This document shows, one piece after another, positions 7,361-15,342 of a stretch of 64,000 bases of DNA. Location of the stretch: assembly GCA_035635855.1 (NCBI GenBank), contig DASQAF010000034.1:1-64000 (forward strand), in the 5' to 3' direction. A program made the position numbers and the translations under genes. Below the pieces are notes generated by a model that worked only from the letters and a program-made list of their open reading frames with translations, was not told the DNA's origin and did not search any database. The first letter of the stretch is position 1. Each line of letters opens with the position of its first letter. This DNA is from UBA11740 sp035635855 (GTDB lineage: Bacteria > Acidobacteriota > Blastocatellia > Pyrinomonadales > Pyrinomonadaceae).

Positions 7361-8423
7361 CTAGATACCCCCGGGCCACCAGTAACTCGGCATTCAAGAT
7401 CGCCGCGCCCGCCGCACCGCGAATCGTGTTGTGACCAAGCGCGACAAATCGAAAATCAAGCACGTTGTCCGGCCCGATGCGACCTACGCTAACGCTCATC
7501 CCGTTTCCCGCATCCCGATCCAGGCGCGGTTGCGGCCGATCAACTTCGTCGCGGACGATAATTGGCCGAGCCGGCGCTGTGTGTAATTTCAATTCCTGCG
7601 GCGCGGAAGTAAATGAAGCGAGCGCTGCGCGAACTTGATCCAATGAAGGTCTTTCAGAAAGCTTCACGCGAATCGCCGCCATATGGCCGTCTGTTACATT
7701 GACGCGATTGCATTGCGCGCTGACCAGCATTTTGGCATCGTCAATCCTTCCATCGCTCATCCGGCCGAGCAACTTCAAAGTCTCAGCTTCGATTTTCTCT
7801 TCTTCGCCGCCAATGAAAGGTATGACGTTGTCGCTGGCGTCCAGCGAAGCGACGCCCGGATAACCGGCGCCTGAAAGCGCCTGCATCGTGGTCACAACAC
7901 AGGATGCAACTCCGAACTTCGCATGCAACGGCGCCAGGGCCATCACGATCACGATCGCTGAACAGTTTGGATTCGTTACGATGAAGCCGCGATCGTAACC
8001 ACGGTTTGTTCGTTGCGCGTCAATCAATGCGACGTGTTCGGCGTTCACTTCGGGAATCAGCAGAGGCACGTCCGCGCCCATTCGATGCGGAGAGGAATTG
8101 CTGATTACTGGACATCCGGCGCCGGCGAAATCTTCTTCCGTTTCCTTGGCCACCTCACCGGGTAGACTCGAGAATACGAAATCACAATCCAGGGGCGGCG
8201 CGGGAGGCTGCACGACGATCTGTTTGACGGATTCAGGCATTTCTCCCGGCAATCGCCAAACGCAGGCCTGTGCGTAGGTCTTTCCCTGCGATCGATCAGA
8301 GGCCGCCAGCGAAGTGACTTCAAACTGCGGATGCGATTCCAGCAATTGAATGAAGCGCTGACCGACAACGCCGGTCGCGCCGAGAATGCCTACACGAAAT
8401 TTATTGGCCATTGAATCAGTCAT
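7341..8423 (-). CDS. asd: Aspartate-semialdehyde dehydrogenase
   Basis: A 360-residue enzyme that reduces L-aspartyl-4-phosphate to aspartate semialdehyde with NADPH, the step after aspartokinase in lysine, threonine and methionine synthesis. The N-terminal dinucleotide motif is GILGATGVVGQRF (residues 12-24) and the active-site cysteine is C154 in NPNCSAIV. The overall pattern is that of the fungal/archaeal-type branch. The last gene of the lysine cluster, it lies about 160 bases after the aminotransferase. The final six residues (GQNRPR) and the TAG stop are encoded by the arm of repeat R4, so the native C-terminus was probably replaced. A second possible start lies four codons inside (MANKF). 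Confidence 0.95.
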   Translation of the reverse strand: MTDSMANKFRVGILGATGVVGQRFIQLLESHPQFEVTSLAASDRSQGKTYAQACVWRLPGEMPESVKQIVVQPPAPPLDCDFVFSSLPGEVAKETEEDFAGAGCPVISNSSPHRMGADVPLLIPEVNAEHVALIDAQRTNRGYDRGFIVTNPNCSAIVIVMALAPLHAKFGVASCVVTTMQALSGAGYPGVASLDASDNVIPFIGGEEEKIEAETLKLLGRMSDGRIDDAKMLVSAQCNRVNVTDGHMAAIRVKLSERPSLDQVRAALASFTSAPQELKLHTAPARPIIVRDEVDRPQPRLDRDAGNGMSVSVGRIGPDNVLDFRFVALGHNTIRGAAGAAILNAELLVARGYLGQNRPR

Positions 8424-8510
8424 GTTTGGTTATGTCTCGCGCAGACCAAGTTTAACGCAGAGGGCGAAGATGTCTCCGCAAACGTATCCAGAGAAATCTT
8501 TGCTTCCCTT

Positions 8511-8579
8511 TCGTCTTTGCGCCTTTGCGCCTTGGCGTGAAGTTAGTTCTCGCAAAGGCGCCAAGTCGCAAAGAAAAGA
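8511..8579. repeat. Inverted repeat GCAAAGGCGC family (R5)
   Basis: Arms TCGTCTTTGCGCCTTTGCGCCTTGGCG and CGCAAAGGCGCCAAGTCGCAAAGA face each other around a short loop between asd and the aminotransferase gene. The element may extend to about 8593, where the word CTGCGGTGA overlaps the aminotransferase stop codon. Confidence 0.8.
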
Positions 8580-8581
8580 CT

Positions 8582-9727
8582 TCACCGCAGGGACTTCAGC
8601 GCCGCTCCCAAGCGACGCACTCCTTCGCTCAACTTCGCCTCATCAGCGCAAAAAGAAATACGCAAAAACCCCTCGCTCTCGGGGCCAAATGCCGCGGCCG
8701 GAATCGTGACCACGCCTTGTTCAAGCCCCGCTTCGGCAACTCTCAAAGAATCTCCGAAAGCGCTGACGTCCACCATGGTGTAGAACGCGCCCTCCGGTGT
8801 CACGCAGCGCAAGCCAGGCTCGCTCCGCAATAAGCCGAGCAAATGATCGCGCCGGTGATGAAAGATTGCGCGCATTTCTGCCCGAGACTGAGCGGCTTCA
8901 TCCGTCCAGGCTGCCAGCGCTGCCTTTTGCGAAATGCTCGATGCACAGGTCACGACGTATCCATGCAGCACCAGCGCCGCGCGGATAACCGCTGCGTCTC
9001 CCGCGATCCAGCCAATCCGCCAGCCGGTCATGCGCATCGATTTTGAAAGCCCGCTGACGACGATCGTGCGCGGATAGAATTCGGAGATTGATGCCGGCCG
9101 TTCCGGCGTGTAGTAAAGCTCGCGATAGATTTCATCGCTGACGATGAAAGCATTCGAGCCGCTGGCAGCGACGGCCTCAGCCATTCCGCGTAGATCGTCG
9201 TTCGACAAAGCGCGCCCGGTGGGGTTCGAGGGACTAATGCAAATCACAACCTTTGTTCGCGGCGTAATTCGTTTCTTGAAGTCCTCGAGATCAAATCCGA
9301 AGTCATTCTTTGCCGGCAACCGGTAAGTGACGGCCCGCCCGCCAACCATTCGGGTAATCATCGGATAGGCGATGAACCCCGGGTTCGGCATCAGGACTTC
9401 ATCGCCCTCTTCAACCAGGGTTCTTAAGATCAGGTAAAGCGATTCCTGCGAACCCGCGGTCACCATAACGTGATCGGGAGAAAGGTTCAGATGCGGATAG
9501 TCGCCGGCGATCTTTTCGCGCAGGACAAGCAGCCCGGCCTGCAAAGTGTAGCCGTTCTGTTCCTCTTGAATTACGCGCACCGCCTCGCGGCGAATCACTT
9601 CCGGCGTGGGCAGATCCGGTTCGCCAAGCCCGAGGCTGATGCTGCCAGGCTTTGCGCGATCCGAAATCTTTCGGATCATGCTCTTTTCGATTCCGCGGAG
9701 AAAAAGTGGTGGCTGGAAATCATTCAA
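8582..9727 (-). CDS. dapC: Class I/II PLP aminotransferase, probable succinyl-DAP aminotransferase
   Basis: A 381-residue fold-type I aminotransferase. The substrate-side motif is SLGLGEPDLPTPE (about residues 29-41), the PLP-binding Asp-Tyr region is NPTGR...VSDEIYRELYY (about 168-205), and the Schiff-base lysine lies in SGLSKSMRMTGWRIGW (about 231). It overlaps dapD by four bases (ATGA at 9724-9727), so translation is coupled. In this cluster the missing enzymatic step is amination of N-succinyl-2-amino-6-ketopimelate, which makes DapC the best assignment. Sequence alone would allow other aromatic or aspartate aminotransferase functions, so the symbol rests on context. Confidence 0.85.
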   Translation of the reverse strand: MNDFQPPLFLRGIEKSMIRKISDRAKPGSISLGLGEPDLPTPEVIRREAVRVIQEEQNGYTLQAGLLVLREKIAGDYPHLNLSPDHVMVTAGSQESLYLILRTLVEEGDEVLMPNPGFIAYPMITRMVGGRAVTYRLPAKNDFGFDLEDFKKRITPRTKVVICISPSNPTGRALSNDDLRGMAEAVAASGSNAFIVSDEIYRELYYTPERPASISEFYPRTIVVSGLSKSMRMTGWRIGWIAGDAAVIRAALVLHGYVVTCASSISQKAALAAWTDEAAQSRAEMRAIFHHRRDHLLGLLRSEPGLRCVTPEGAFYTMVDVSAFGDSLRVAEAGLEQGVVTIPAAAFGPESEGFLRISFCADEAKLSEGVRRLGAALKSLR

Positions 9728-10560
9728 CGCAGCAAATCCTCCAATTGCGTCGCCGCGTCAGTCTTCTCGTCGCGGTACTTCACGATCACGGGAGCGTAGA
9801 GTGACAGGCCCCACTCGCGGCCCTGCTTGGTTTGAACGGCGCGAGCGCCAGGCACGACCACCGCGCCGGCAGGAATTTCCAAAGGCGCGTCTTCCCCGCG
9901 TCGATAGATCTGTTCGCGCACCAAATCAAAAACCGGAGTCGAACCGGTAATGATCACCCCGGAAGCCAGCACGGCGCGCTCGCGCACAATCGTGCCCTCG
10001 TAGACGCCACAGTTACCGCCGACGATCACGTCGTCTTCGATGATCACCGGCATCGCGCCGGCAGGTTCCAGCACGCCGCCAATTTGCGACGCCGCTGAGA
10101 GATGCACGCGCTTCCCAATTTGCGCGCAAGAGCCGACCAGAGCATGGCTGTCAATCATCGTCCCTTCATCGACGTAGGCGCCGGCATTGACGAACATCGG
10201 CGGCATGCAGACAACCCCGGGCGCGATGTAAGCGCCGTCGCGAATGCTCGAACCGCCGGGAACAATCCGCACGCGATCGTCAACTGAAAACTTCCGGATC
10301 GGATAAGTGTCCTTGTCGAGAAACTGCAGGCTCGCACCGGGTGGCGTCATTTCAACAATTGACCCCATGCGAAAGCCCAGCAGGACGCCGCGCTTGACCC
10401 AGGCGTTCGTGCGCCACTGTCCGTTCGCATCACGCTCAGCGGCGCGAAGCTCGCCGCGATTGAGGGCGGCCTTGAATTCAGTGAAGAGTGTGAGGTCTTC
10501 ATTCGAGTAGTCGGCTGCTTTTCGCGCGGCGAGTTCTTCGATTTGTTCACGTAGTGACAT
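9724..10560 (-). CDS. dapD: Tetrahydrodipicolinate N-succinyltransferase
   Basis: A 278-residue acyltransferase that adds succinyl from succinyl-CoA to tetrahydrodipicolinate. The N-terminal helical domain is followed by the left-handed beta-helix of hexapeptide repeats (FVNAGAYVDEGTMIDSHALV, VIIEDDVIVGGNCGVYEG) and a C-terminal segment ending with VIVKYRDEKT. Length and order match proteobacterial-type DapD. I chose MSLREQ as the start; the eight upstream codons run toward repeat R6. Its presence shows that this organism uses the succinylase branch of lysine/DAP synthesis, consistent with the downstream aminotransferase and the upstream DapE. Confidence 0.96.
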   Translation of the reverse strand: MSLREQIEELAARKAADYSNEDLTLFTEFKAALNRGELRAAERDANGQWRTNAWVKRGVLLGFRMGSIVEMTPPGASLQFLDKDTYPIRKFSVDDRVRIVPGGSSIRDGAYIAPGVVCMPPMFVNAGAYVDEGTMIDSHALVGSCAQIGKRVHLSAASQIGGVLEPAGAMPVIIEDDVIVGGNCGVYEGTIVRERAVLASGVIITGSTPVFDLVREQIYRRGEDAPLEIPAGAVVVPGARAVQTKQGREWGLSLYAPVIVKYRDEKTDAATQLEDLLR

Positions 10561-10575
10561 TTGAATCGGATGTTC

Positions 10576-10638
10576 GAGTACCAACCTTTAGTTGGGCTTC
10601 GGGCTTGGCAGAAAAAGGCCCGACTAAAGTCGGTACTC
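10576..10638. repeat. Inverted repeat GAGTACCAACC/GGTACTC (R6)
   Basis: Arms GAGTACCAACCTTTAGTTGGGC (10576-10597) and GCCCGACTAAAGTCGGTACTC (10618-10638) flank a 20-base loop between dapA and dapD. It would form a strong hairpin in the operon transcript without a U-tract. Confidence 0.85.
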
Positions 10639-10668
10639 TAACGCCTCCAGCTTGCGTTGAAACGGCTG

Positions 10669-11589
10669 CTAGACAGCAGCGCGGGACCTCTCAAGTAAAC
10701 CAAGGTCAGCGATCACTTCACGAATGCGATTGCGGCTCGTCTCCTGAATCGGCACCAGCGGCAGACGAAAGTTTTCCTCCAGCAGTCCCATCATCGCCAT
10801 CGCCGCCTTTACCGGCCCGGGACTGGATTCGATGAAGTTAATTTCCATCAGCGGCAGCAGGCGATAATGCAGGGCCCGCGCATCGCTCCAGTTCCCTGCC
10901 AGCGCTAACTCTGTCATCCGCGACATGAGGTCCGGAATTTCATTCGAAGCCACCGAAACAATTCCTTCGGCCCCCAACGCGATCAGTGGCAGCGTCACTG
11001 CATCATCACCCGACAGCACAGAAAAGTTCGCTGGACGCTCCCGCAGAATTTCCATGATCTGAGTCAGGCTTCCTGACGCTTCCTTGATGGCAACGATGTT
11101 TTCGCAATCCCCAGCCAGCCGCAGCACCGTCTGCGCGGCGATGTTCGACGAGGTGCGGCCCGGAACGTTGTAGAGCATGATCGGTGTCTCAGGGATCGCT
11201 TCCGCAACTGCACGGAAGTGCGCGTACAGACCTTCCTGCGTCGGCTTGTTGTACCAGGGAGCGACTTGCAGCATGGCGTCCGCGCCCAGGTCGCGTGCGC
11301 GTTGTGAGTATTCAATCGCTGCGGCGGTTGAATTACTTCCCGTGCCGGCGATCACCCTGGCGCGTCCCTGCGCAACTTCAACCGTCAGTCCGATCACCAT
11401 CGCGTCTTCGGCTTCAGTCATAGTGGCGCTTTCGCCGGTGGTGCCGCAGGGAACCAGTAGGCTTACGCCGCCGTGAATTTGCCGCTCGATAAGCGCGCGC
11501 ATACGTGGTTCATCAACCGGACCGTCGGCTTTGAATGGAGTTACGAGGGCCGTGGCGCAACCGCGCATCCAGTCAACTTTCATCGTCAT
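10669..11589 (-). CDS. dapA: 4-hydroxy-tetrahydrodipicolinate synthase
   Basis: A 306-residue TIM-barrel lyase/synthase that condenses pyruvate with aspartate semialdehyde. The pyruvate-binding motif is CGTTGES (about residues 48-54), the proton-relay tyrosine lies in MLYNVPGRT (about 140), and the Schiff-base lysine in IVAIKEASG (about 169). I chose the ATG at 11589 (MTMKVDW) because an AGGAG lies ten bases upstream; the longer form adds eight codons. It is separated from dapB by about 90 bases containing repeat R7 and from dapD by repeat R6, but all lie on one strand in the lysine cluster. Confidence 0.96.
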   Translation of the reverse strand: MTMKVDWMRGCATALVTPFKADGPVDEPRMRALIERQIHGGVSLLVPCGTTGESATMTEAEDAMVIGLTVEVAQGRARVIAGTGSNSTAAAIEYSQRARDLGADAMLQVAPWYNKPTQEGLYAHFRAVAEAIPETPIMLYNVPGRTSSNIAAQTVLRLAGDCENIVAIKEASGSLTQIMEILRERPANFSVLSGDDAVTLPLIALGAEGIVSVASNEIPDLMSRMTELALAGNWSDARALHYRLLPLMEINFIESSPGPVKAAMAMMGLLEENFRLPLVPIQETSRNRIREVIADLGLLERSRAAV

Positions 11590-11620
11590 AGTCTTCAGTC
11601 TCCTTTCAAGCAACCCCAGA

Positions 11621-11697
11621 TACGCGGAGGCACAGAGAAAATCCTGACATTCTGTATTTGCTCATCATTTCTCCGTGTCTCAGTGACTCTGTGGCTT
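11621..11697. repeat. Inverted repeat CGGAGGCACAGAGA family (R7), overlapping the dapB 3' end
   Basis: Arms GCGGAGGCACAGAGAAAA and TTTCTCCGTGTCTCAGTGACTCTGTGGC face each other around about 25 bases. Bases 11680-11697 also encode the end of dapB. It belongs to the same word family as R1, R8 and R15. Confidence 0.8.
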
Positions 11698-12387
11698 TAC
11701 TATTTCTTCAAACACCTCTGAGAATTCAAACACCCCTTTGCGCCCCATAATCCACCGCGCCGCGAGCAAGGCCCCTGCAGCGAACCCTTCGCGCGACCGG
11801 GCGGTGTGCGTTAGCGTGATTTGATCCGCCGCAGAATCAAAACCGAGCCGATGCGTCCCGGGAATGTGGCCCGCCCGCGTCGACGCAACGGGAACCTCGC
11901 GGCCCAAAGCTTCGGTTATCATCTCCTGTAGTTGTATCGCAGTGCCGGATGGTGCGTCGCGCTTTCGTTTGTGATGAGCTTCCTCAATGAACGCGTCGTA
12001 CGAATCCAGCGCGCGAAACAATTCGGCCGCGCGCGCCGCGATGCGATAAAACACCTGGACGCCTACGGAAAAGTTCGCGCCGTGAATTAGCGCGCCGTCG
12101 TGTTGCACCACAACGCGCTTCACTTGATCGAGTTGGTTCTTCCAACCGGTCGTTCCTTCAACCAGCGGCACGCCAGCGCGCGCGCAAATCTCAACGTTTT
12201 TCGGGACAGCGGCAGCGACGGAGAAATCGATGGCGACATCGCAATTACCTAATTTTTCAGAAAGTTCATCAACGCTTCGATTCGTGTTGGCCGAAGTAAG
12301 CGTCGCGACAACTTCATGGCCTTGCTCAGCGGCTAGTTTGGCTACGAGTTGGCCCATGGCGCCGTATCCGATGATTGCGAGTTTCAT
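11680..12387 (-). CDS. dapB: 4-hydroxy-tetrahydrodipicolinate reductase
   Basis: A 235-residue NAD(P)H-dependent reductase producing tetrahydrodipicolinate. The Rossmann motif IIGYGAMGQLV begins at residue 4, and the substrate-binding helix EAHHKRKRDAPSGTA (about residues 138-152) carries the catalytic His-His and Lys. The protein is slightly short for the family (usually 240-270). An in-frame GTG at 12402 overlaps the dapE stop by four bases (GTGA), which would add five residues; I chose MKLAII because the family starts there. The last residues KPQSH and the TGA stop are encoded by repeat R7, so the C-terminus appears to have been replaced by repeat sequence. Confidence 0.94.
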   Translation of the reverse strand: MKLAIIGYGAMGQLVAKLAAEQGHEVVATLTSANTNRSVDELSEKLGNCDVAIDFSVAAAVPKNVEICARAGVPLVEGTTGWKNQLDQVKRVVVQHDGALIHGANFSVGVQVFYRIAARAAELFRALDSYDAFIEEAHHKRKRDAPSGTAIQLQEMITEALGREVPVASTRAGHIPGTHRLGFDSAADQITLTHTARSREGFAAGALLAARWIMGRKGVFEFSEVFEEIVKPQSH

Positions 12388-12398
12388 CCGAATGGTTC

Positions 12399-13409
12399 TC
12401 ACCCACGTCCCAAAAGCCTTTTCGCCAGATCAACATAAATATCAACCGCTCGCAACAACTCCTTCTTCTCCACCCGCTCGTGCTCAGTATGTGCATCGAG
12501 AATCGAACCGGGCCCAATCAGCAAAGGCGTGCCCCAGTTGGTCAGATAAGGAATGTCGGTGGTAAAGCGCACAATTGTTTGCTCAATTCCATCCACAGAC
12601 ATCAGCCGCACTGGGTCGTGAACGGACTTGTAGTCTAACCTCGCGCGCGCGGCCACAGCGGTTTCGAGCAACTCCTTCACGGAATCCGAGTCAGTGGCCA
12701 GACGAATCTGCAACGTCGTGTGCGCCTCGTCCGGGATCACATTCGCGCGCGTGCCGCCGGAAATAACTCCGATGTTGCAAGTCGTTTCGCCCAACGATTC
12801 ATCGCCTGGCCATTCAACCTTTCTGACATCATTAAGCACGTCGAGCAGCTTCTCGATCGCCGACTCACCTTGCTCAGGATAAGCAGAATGCGCTGCGCGA
12901 CCTTCGCTTCTGATCGTAACCTGCAAAGATCCTTTGGTGCCTACTGCCAGCCGATTGTCGGTCGGCTCGCCATTAATCAGATAACGGGACGCAGACGCGA
13001 TCGGATGCTGATTGGCAATCTTTGCGCCCGCGCTGGTTACCTCTTCGTCAACCGTAAAGAGCAGACCGATCTGGTTAACACCCTCCGCACGCAACTTTTC
13101 CGCAGCGGCGATTTGAGCCGCGATGATCCCCTTCGCATCGCAGGCGCCTCGCCCGTAAATGAATTCGTCATCCTCGCGTCCGAGGATAGGCGGCGGGACG
13201 GTGTCCATGTGCGTCGCAAGCACGACCCTCGGCGGCGCTTCGGTCGTGGCGATGATGTTATCTCGATCTTTGCTGAGCTCCTGGAGGACGACCTGATAGC
13301 CAAGCCGGCTCAACAACTCTGCCAACGAGTTCCCGATCTCGAACTCTTCCCCGGTGACTGAGGGAATATCCACCAACTCGCGCGTGAGTTTGAAAACGTC
13401 TACCGGCAC
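12399..13409 (-). CDS. dapE: M20-family deacylase, probable succinyl-DAP desuccinylase
   Basis: A 336-residue M20 metallopeptidase-type hydrolase. The metal-binding HMD motif (ATHMDTVPP) is near residue 65, the bridging aspartate lies in GRGACDAKG (about 90) and the catalytic glutamate in TVDEEVTSAG (about 123). A dimerisation domain with GRAAHSAYPE follows at about 175, and the last metal histidine lies in ILDAHTEHE near the C-terminus. Position between lysC and dapB makes N-succinyl-LL-DAP the likely substrate. Sequence alone cannot exclude ArgE- or LysK-like specificity. The start codon abuts the lysC stop, giving coupled translation. Confidence 0.88.
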   Translation of the reverse strand: MPVDVFKLTRELVDIPSVTGEEFEIGNSLAELLSRLGYQVVLQELSKDRDNIIATTEAPPRVVLATHMDTVPPPILGREDDEFIYGRGACDAKGIIAAQIAAAEKLRAEGVNQIGLLFTVDEEVTSAGAKIANQHPIASASRYLINGEPTDNRLAVGTKGSLQVTIRSEGRAAHSAYPEQGESAIEKLLDVLNDVRKVEWPGDESLGETTCNIGVISGGTRANVIPDEAHTTLQIRLATDSDSVKELLETAVAARARLDYKSVHDPVRLMSVDGIEQTIVRFTTDIPYLTNWGTPLLIGPGSILDAHTEHERVEKKELLRAVDIYVDLAKRLLGRG

Positions 13410-14810
13410 TCAGACCCCAACCTCCTCCGCGAGAAGTTCAGCATGGTCCTCGTCTTCAGCTTCAAAGCAGACTCTATGCAGTCGGATGATCGCCTCGCGA
13501 GCCTGATCCTCATCCACCATGAAGGTCAGATTAATAGTTGAAGCGCCCACCGAAATCATCGACACATTGATGTCGCTAATGCTTGAAAACACGCGGGCGG
13601 CAATCCCCGGCGTGTTCCGCAAGCCCTCGCCGATAACCGAAATGATGGTGCGGCTTTCTTCCACCTCTACTGTGCCGAGTTCTTCCAGCTCCGGAATTAT
13701 CTGAGGCAGGGTAGTGGGATTATCAATAGAAAGCGACACGCTGACTTCAGAAGTCGTCACGACGTCGACGGCCGTGCGGTGTCGCTCAAAGACTTCGAAC
13801 AGCGCGCGCAAAAAACCATAGGCGCCGAGCATGCGCGCCGACGTTACCTGCACGGTCGTAATCCCGTTCTTATGAGCGATCGCTTTGACAGTTTGCGGCG
13901 CAGCCTCAGCCTCGACGACGATCAACGTCCCGGCTTCCGCCGGCGCGCGCGAATTGCAAACGCGCACCGGAATGTTCTGGTCGATGGCCGGCTGAATCGT
14001 TTTGGGATGCAGCACCTTCGCGCCAAAGTAAGCCAGCTCCGCCGCCTCCTGATACGAGAGAACAGGAATCGTCCTGGCTTTGGTCACAACTCGCGGATCG
14101 ACCGTTAGCACACCGCTAACGTCGGTCCATATCTGTATCTCGCGAGCACCGAGAGCCGCTCCAATTATCGCCGCTGAATAATCCGAACCGCCGCGGCCGA
14201 GCGTGGTCGTCACGCCGCTTTCAGTGCTCCCAATAAAACCGCCCAGGACTGGTATCTCACCGGATCTAATTACCTTTGCCAGCTCGGCCTGAGTAGCTTG
14301 CGTGGTTTCGGCGAGCGGGGTTGCACAGCCGTAACGATCGTCGGTCCTGATGCATCGACGCGCATCAACATATCGCGCGGCCAGGTTGTGCTCGCGCAAG
14401 ACCGCGGCCAAAAGCTGTGAAGAAAGTTGTTCACCAAATGCGAGAATCTCATCCTGGAGCGAGGGACTGGTCACAGGATGCGAGGCGATGATCTTGTGTA
14501 GCTGGCGAATCTGACTGCGCACGGCGGCCACGGCCGATTCAAAGGATGCCCGCGAGGCATCACTGAGCAATTCCCTGGCGATGGTCACGTGCCGTTCTAA
14601 ATCACCGGCCAGCGATCTGGTAGCTCCCCGCGCATCGCCGCGGATTGCCCTCTCAACGCTGGCCAGCAAAGCGTTGGTGAATCCGCCGATCGCGGACACC
14701 ACCAACACCGTGCGCCCGCGTCCCGCCGACCGCACGATGCCGGCTACCTTACGAAAGGCGTTCGTATCTTCGACGGACGTGCCGCCGAATTTCATGATGG
14801 TTGGTTTCAT
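13410..14810 (-). CDS. lysC: Aspartate kinase (monofunctional, with ACT domains)
   Basis: A 466-residue enzyme phosphorylating aspartate, the first committed step of the pathway. The kinase domain starts with MKFGGTSVED (residues 6-15), with the TLGRGGSDYSA nucleotide/substrate region near 203-213 and KVLHPKTI near 264. Two ACT domains occupy about residues 315-460 (VTSARMLGAYGF and ISVIGEGLRNTPGIAARVF), the usual site of allosteric inhibition by lysine or threonine. It is the first gene of the cluster. Its probable Shine-Dalgarno (GGAG, ten bases before the ATG) lies at the edge of repeat R8, and an intrinsic terminator lies about 95 bases upstream, suggesting control of transcription into the operon. 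Confidence 0.96.
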   Translation of the reverse strand: MKPTIMKFGGTSVEDTNAFRKVAGIVRSAGRGRTVLVVSAIGGFTNALLASVERAIRGDARGATRSLAGDLERHVTIARELLSDASRASFESAVAAVRSQIRQLHKIIASHPVTSPSLQDEILAFGEQLSSQLLAAVLREHNLAARYVDARRCIRTDDRYGCATPLAETTQATQAELAKVIRSGEIPVLGGFIGSTESGVTTTLGRGGSDYSAAIIGAALGAREIQIWTDVSGVLTVDPRVVTKARTIPVLSYQEAAELAYFGAKVLHPKTIQPAIDQNIPVRVCNSRAPAEAGTLIVVEAEAAPQTVKAIAHKNGITTVQVTSARMLGAYGFLRALFEVFERHRTAVDVVTTSEVSVSLSIDNPTTLPQIIPELEELGTVEVEESRTIISVIGEGLRNTPGIAARVFSSISDINVSMISVGASTINLTFMVDEDQAREAIIRLHRVCFEAEDEDHAELLAEEVGV

Positions 14811-14818
14811 CTGTCTGG

Positions 14819-14892
14819 TTCTCCGTGGTCTCCGTGTCTTCGTGGTTATGATTGTTCTTAAATCACCACGGAGGCACAGAGAACACGGAGAA
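14819..14892. repeat. Inverted repeat CACGGAG family (R8) in the lysC leader
   Basis: Arms TTCTCCGTGGTCTCCGTGTC...GTGGTT (14819-14847) and AATCACCACGGAGGCACAGAGAACACGGAGAA (14861-14892) form a long imperfect hairpin immediately upstream of lysC. On the minus strand the arm proximal to lysC ends with CACGGAGAA, which contains the likely ribosome-binding sequence of lysC. Confidence 0.85.
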
Positions 14893-14904
14893 ATTCAAAG
14901 AAAC

Positions 14905-14936
14905 AAAAAAAGCCAGTCGCAAAGCATACGACTGGC
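14905..14936 (-). terminator. Intrinsic terminator in the lysC leader (candidate attenuator)
   Basis: On the minus strand the sequence reads GCCAGTCG, a nine-base loop TATGCTTTG, CGACTGGC and then seven Ts. This is an eight-base-pair perfect stem plus U-tract pointing toward lysC, whose start is about 95 bases on. No gene on the same strand ends just upstream (the DUF4276 gene ends 400 bases before). An attenuator in the operon leader is therefore more likely than a gene-end terminator. The sensing element was not recognised. Confidence 0.75.
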
Positions 14937-15027
14937 CCTCGAAACTCGAGAAACTTTTTCGCGAATAAAACATCAGCGCGATTGTCGTAGCTCTCCACCT
15001 GATGGCACGGACATTAATCTTGAGTTT

Positions 15028-15090
15028 GGAGTACCGCCTTCAGGCGGCTGATGAATGCCACTCACGTCTGCCGCCTAAAGGCGAAACTCC
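15028..15090. repeat. Inverted repeat GGAGTACCGCCTTCAGGCGG (R9)
   Basis: Arms at 15028-15047 (GGAGTACCGCCTTCAGGCGG) and 15071-15090 (CCGCCTAAAGGCGAAACTCC) pair imperfectly around a 23-base loop. It lies in the long gap between lysC and the DUF4276 gene. Confidence 0.8.
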
Positions 15091-15096
15091 GAACCA

Positions 15097-15342
15097 GATA
15101 AGGTCTATGCTACAAGTGACAGTCCTGCGGATTTAGCCACAGTAACCAACTCGCCACGCCTGAAGAGAGCGGGGGCGAGCTTCGGCGGCCTGTCCCTTTC
15201 GGACCGAGTCGTCGTCGAACTCTTCACGTTCTTCGGACTCGGCTACTCTTGAAGGCCGCGCCTCTACTTTGCTGGTAAAGATCTGCAATGCCGGAAGGCT
15301 CGAACTTAGCGGCCCGCCTATGCTTTGTCAAGCTGACCCCTT
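15097..15342. other. Gene-free stretch between repeat R9 and the defence-like cassette
   Basis: No convincing gene, RNA or regulatory structure was recognised. Short open frames exist (for example plus-strand codons ending GLGYS at about 15250), but none has a good start or a recognisable motif. Confidence 0.5.

Noticed and set aside
14863..14973. 36-codon frame over the terminator in the lysC leader as a leader peptide
   Set aside because: It has no run of lysine codons or Shine-Dalgarno, and reads through the terminator hairpin.
14938..15030. Known riboswitch (lysine, SAM, THF) upstream of lysC
   Set aside because: I could not match the conserved core of any of these aptamers; only the terminator is clear.
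15172..15255. Plus-strand frame ending GLGYS as a gene fragment
   Set aside because: No start codon with context and no recognised motif; partly overlaps repeat-rich sequence.
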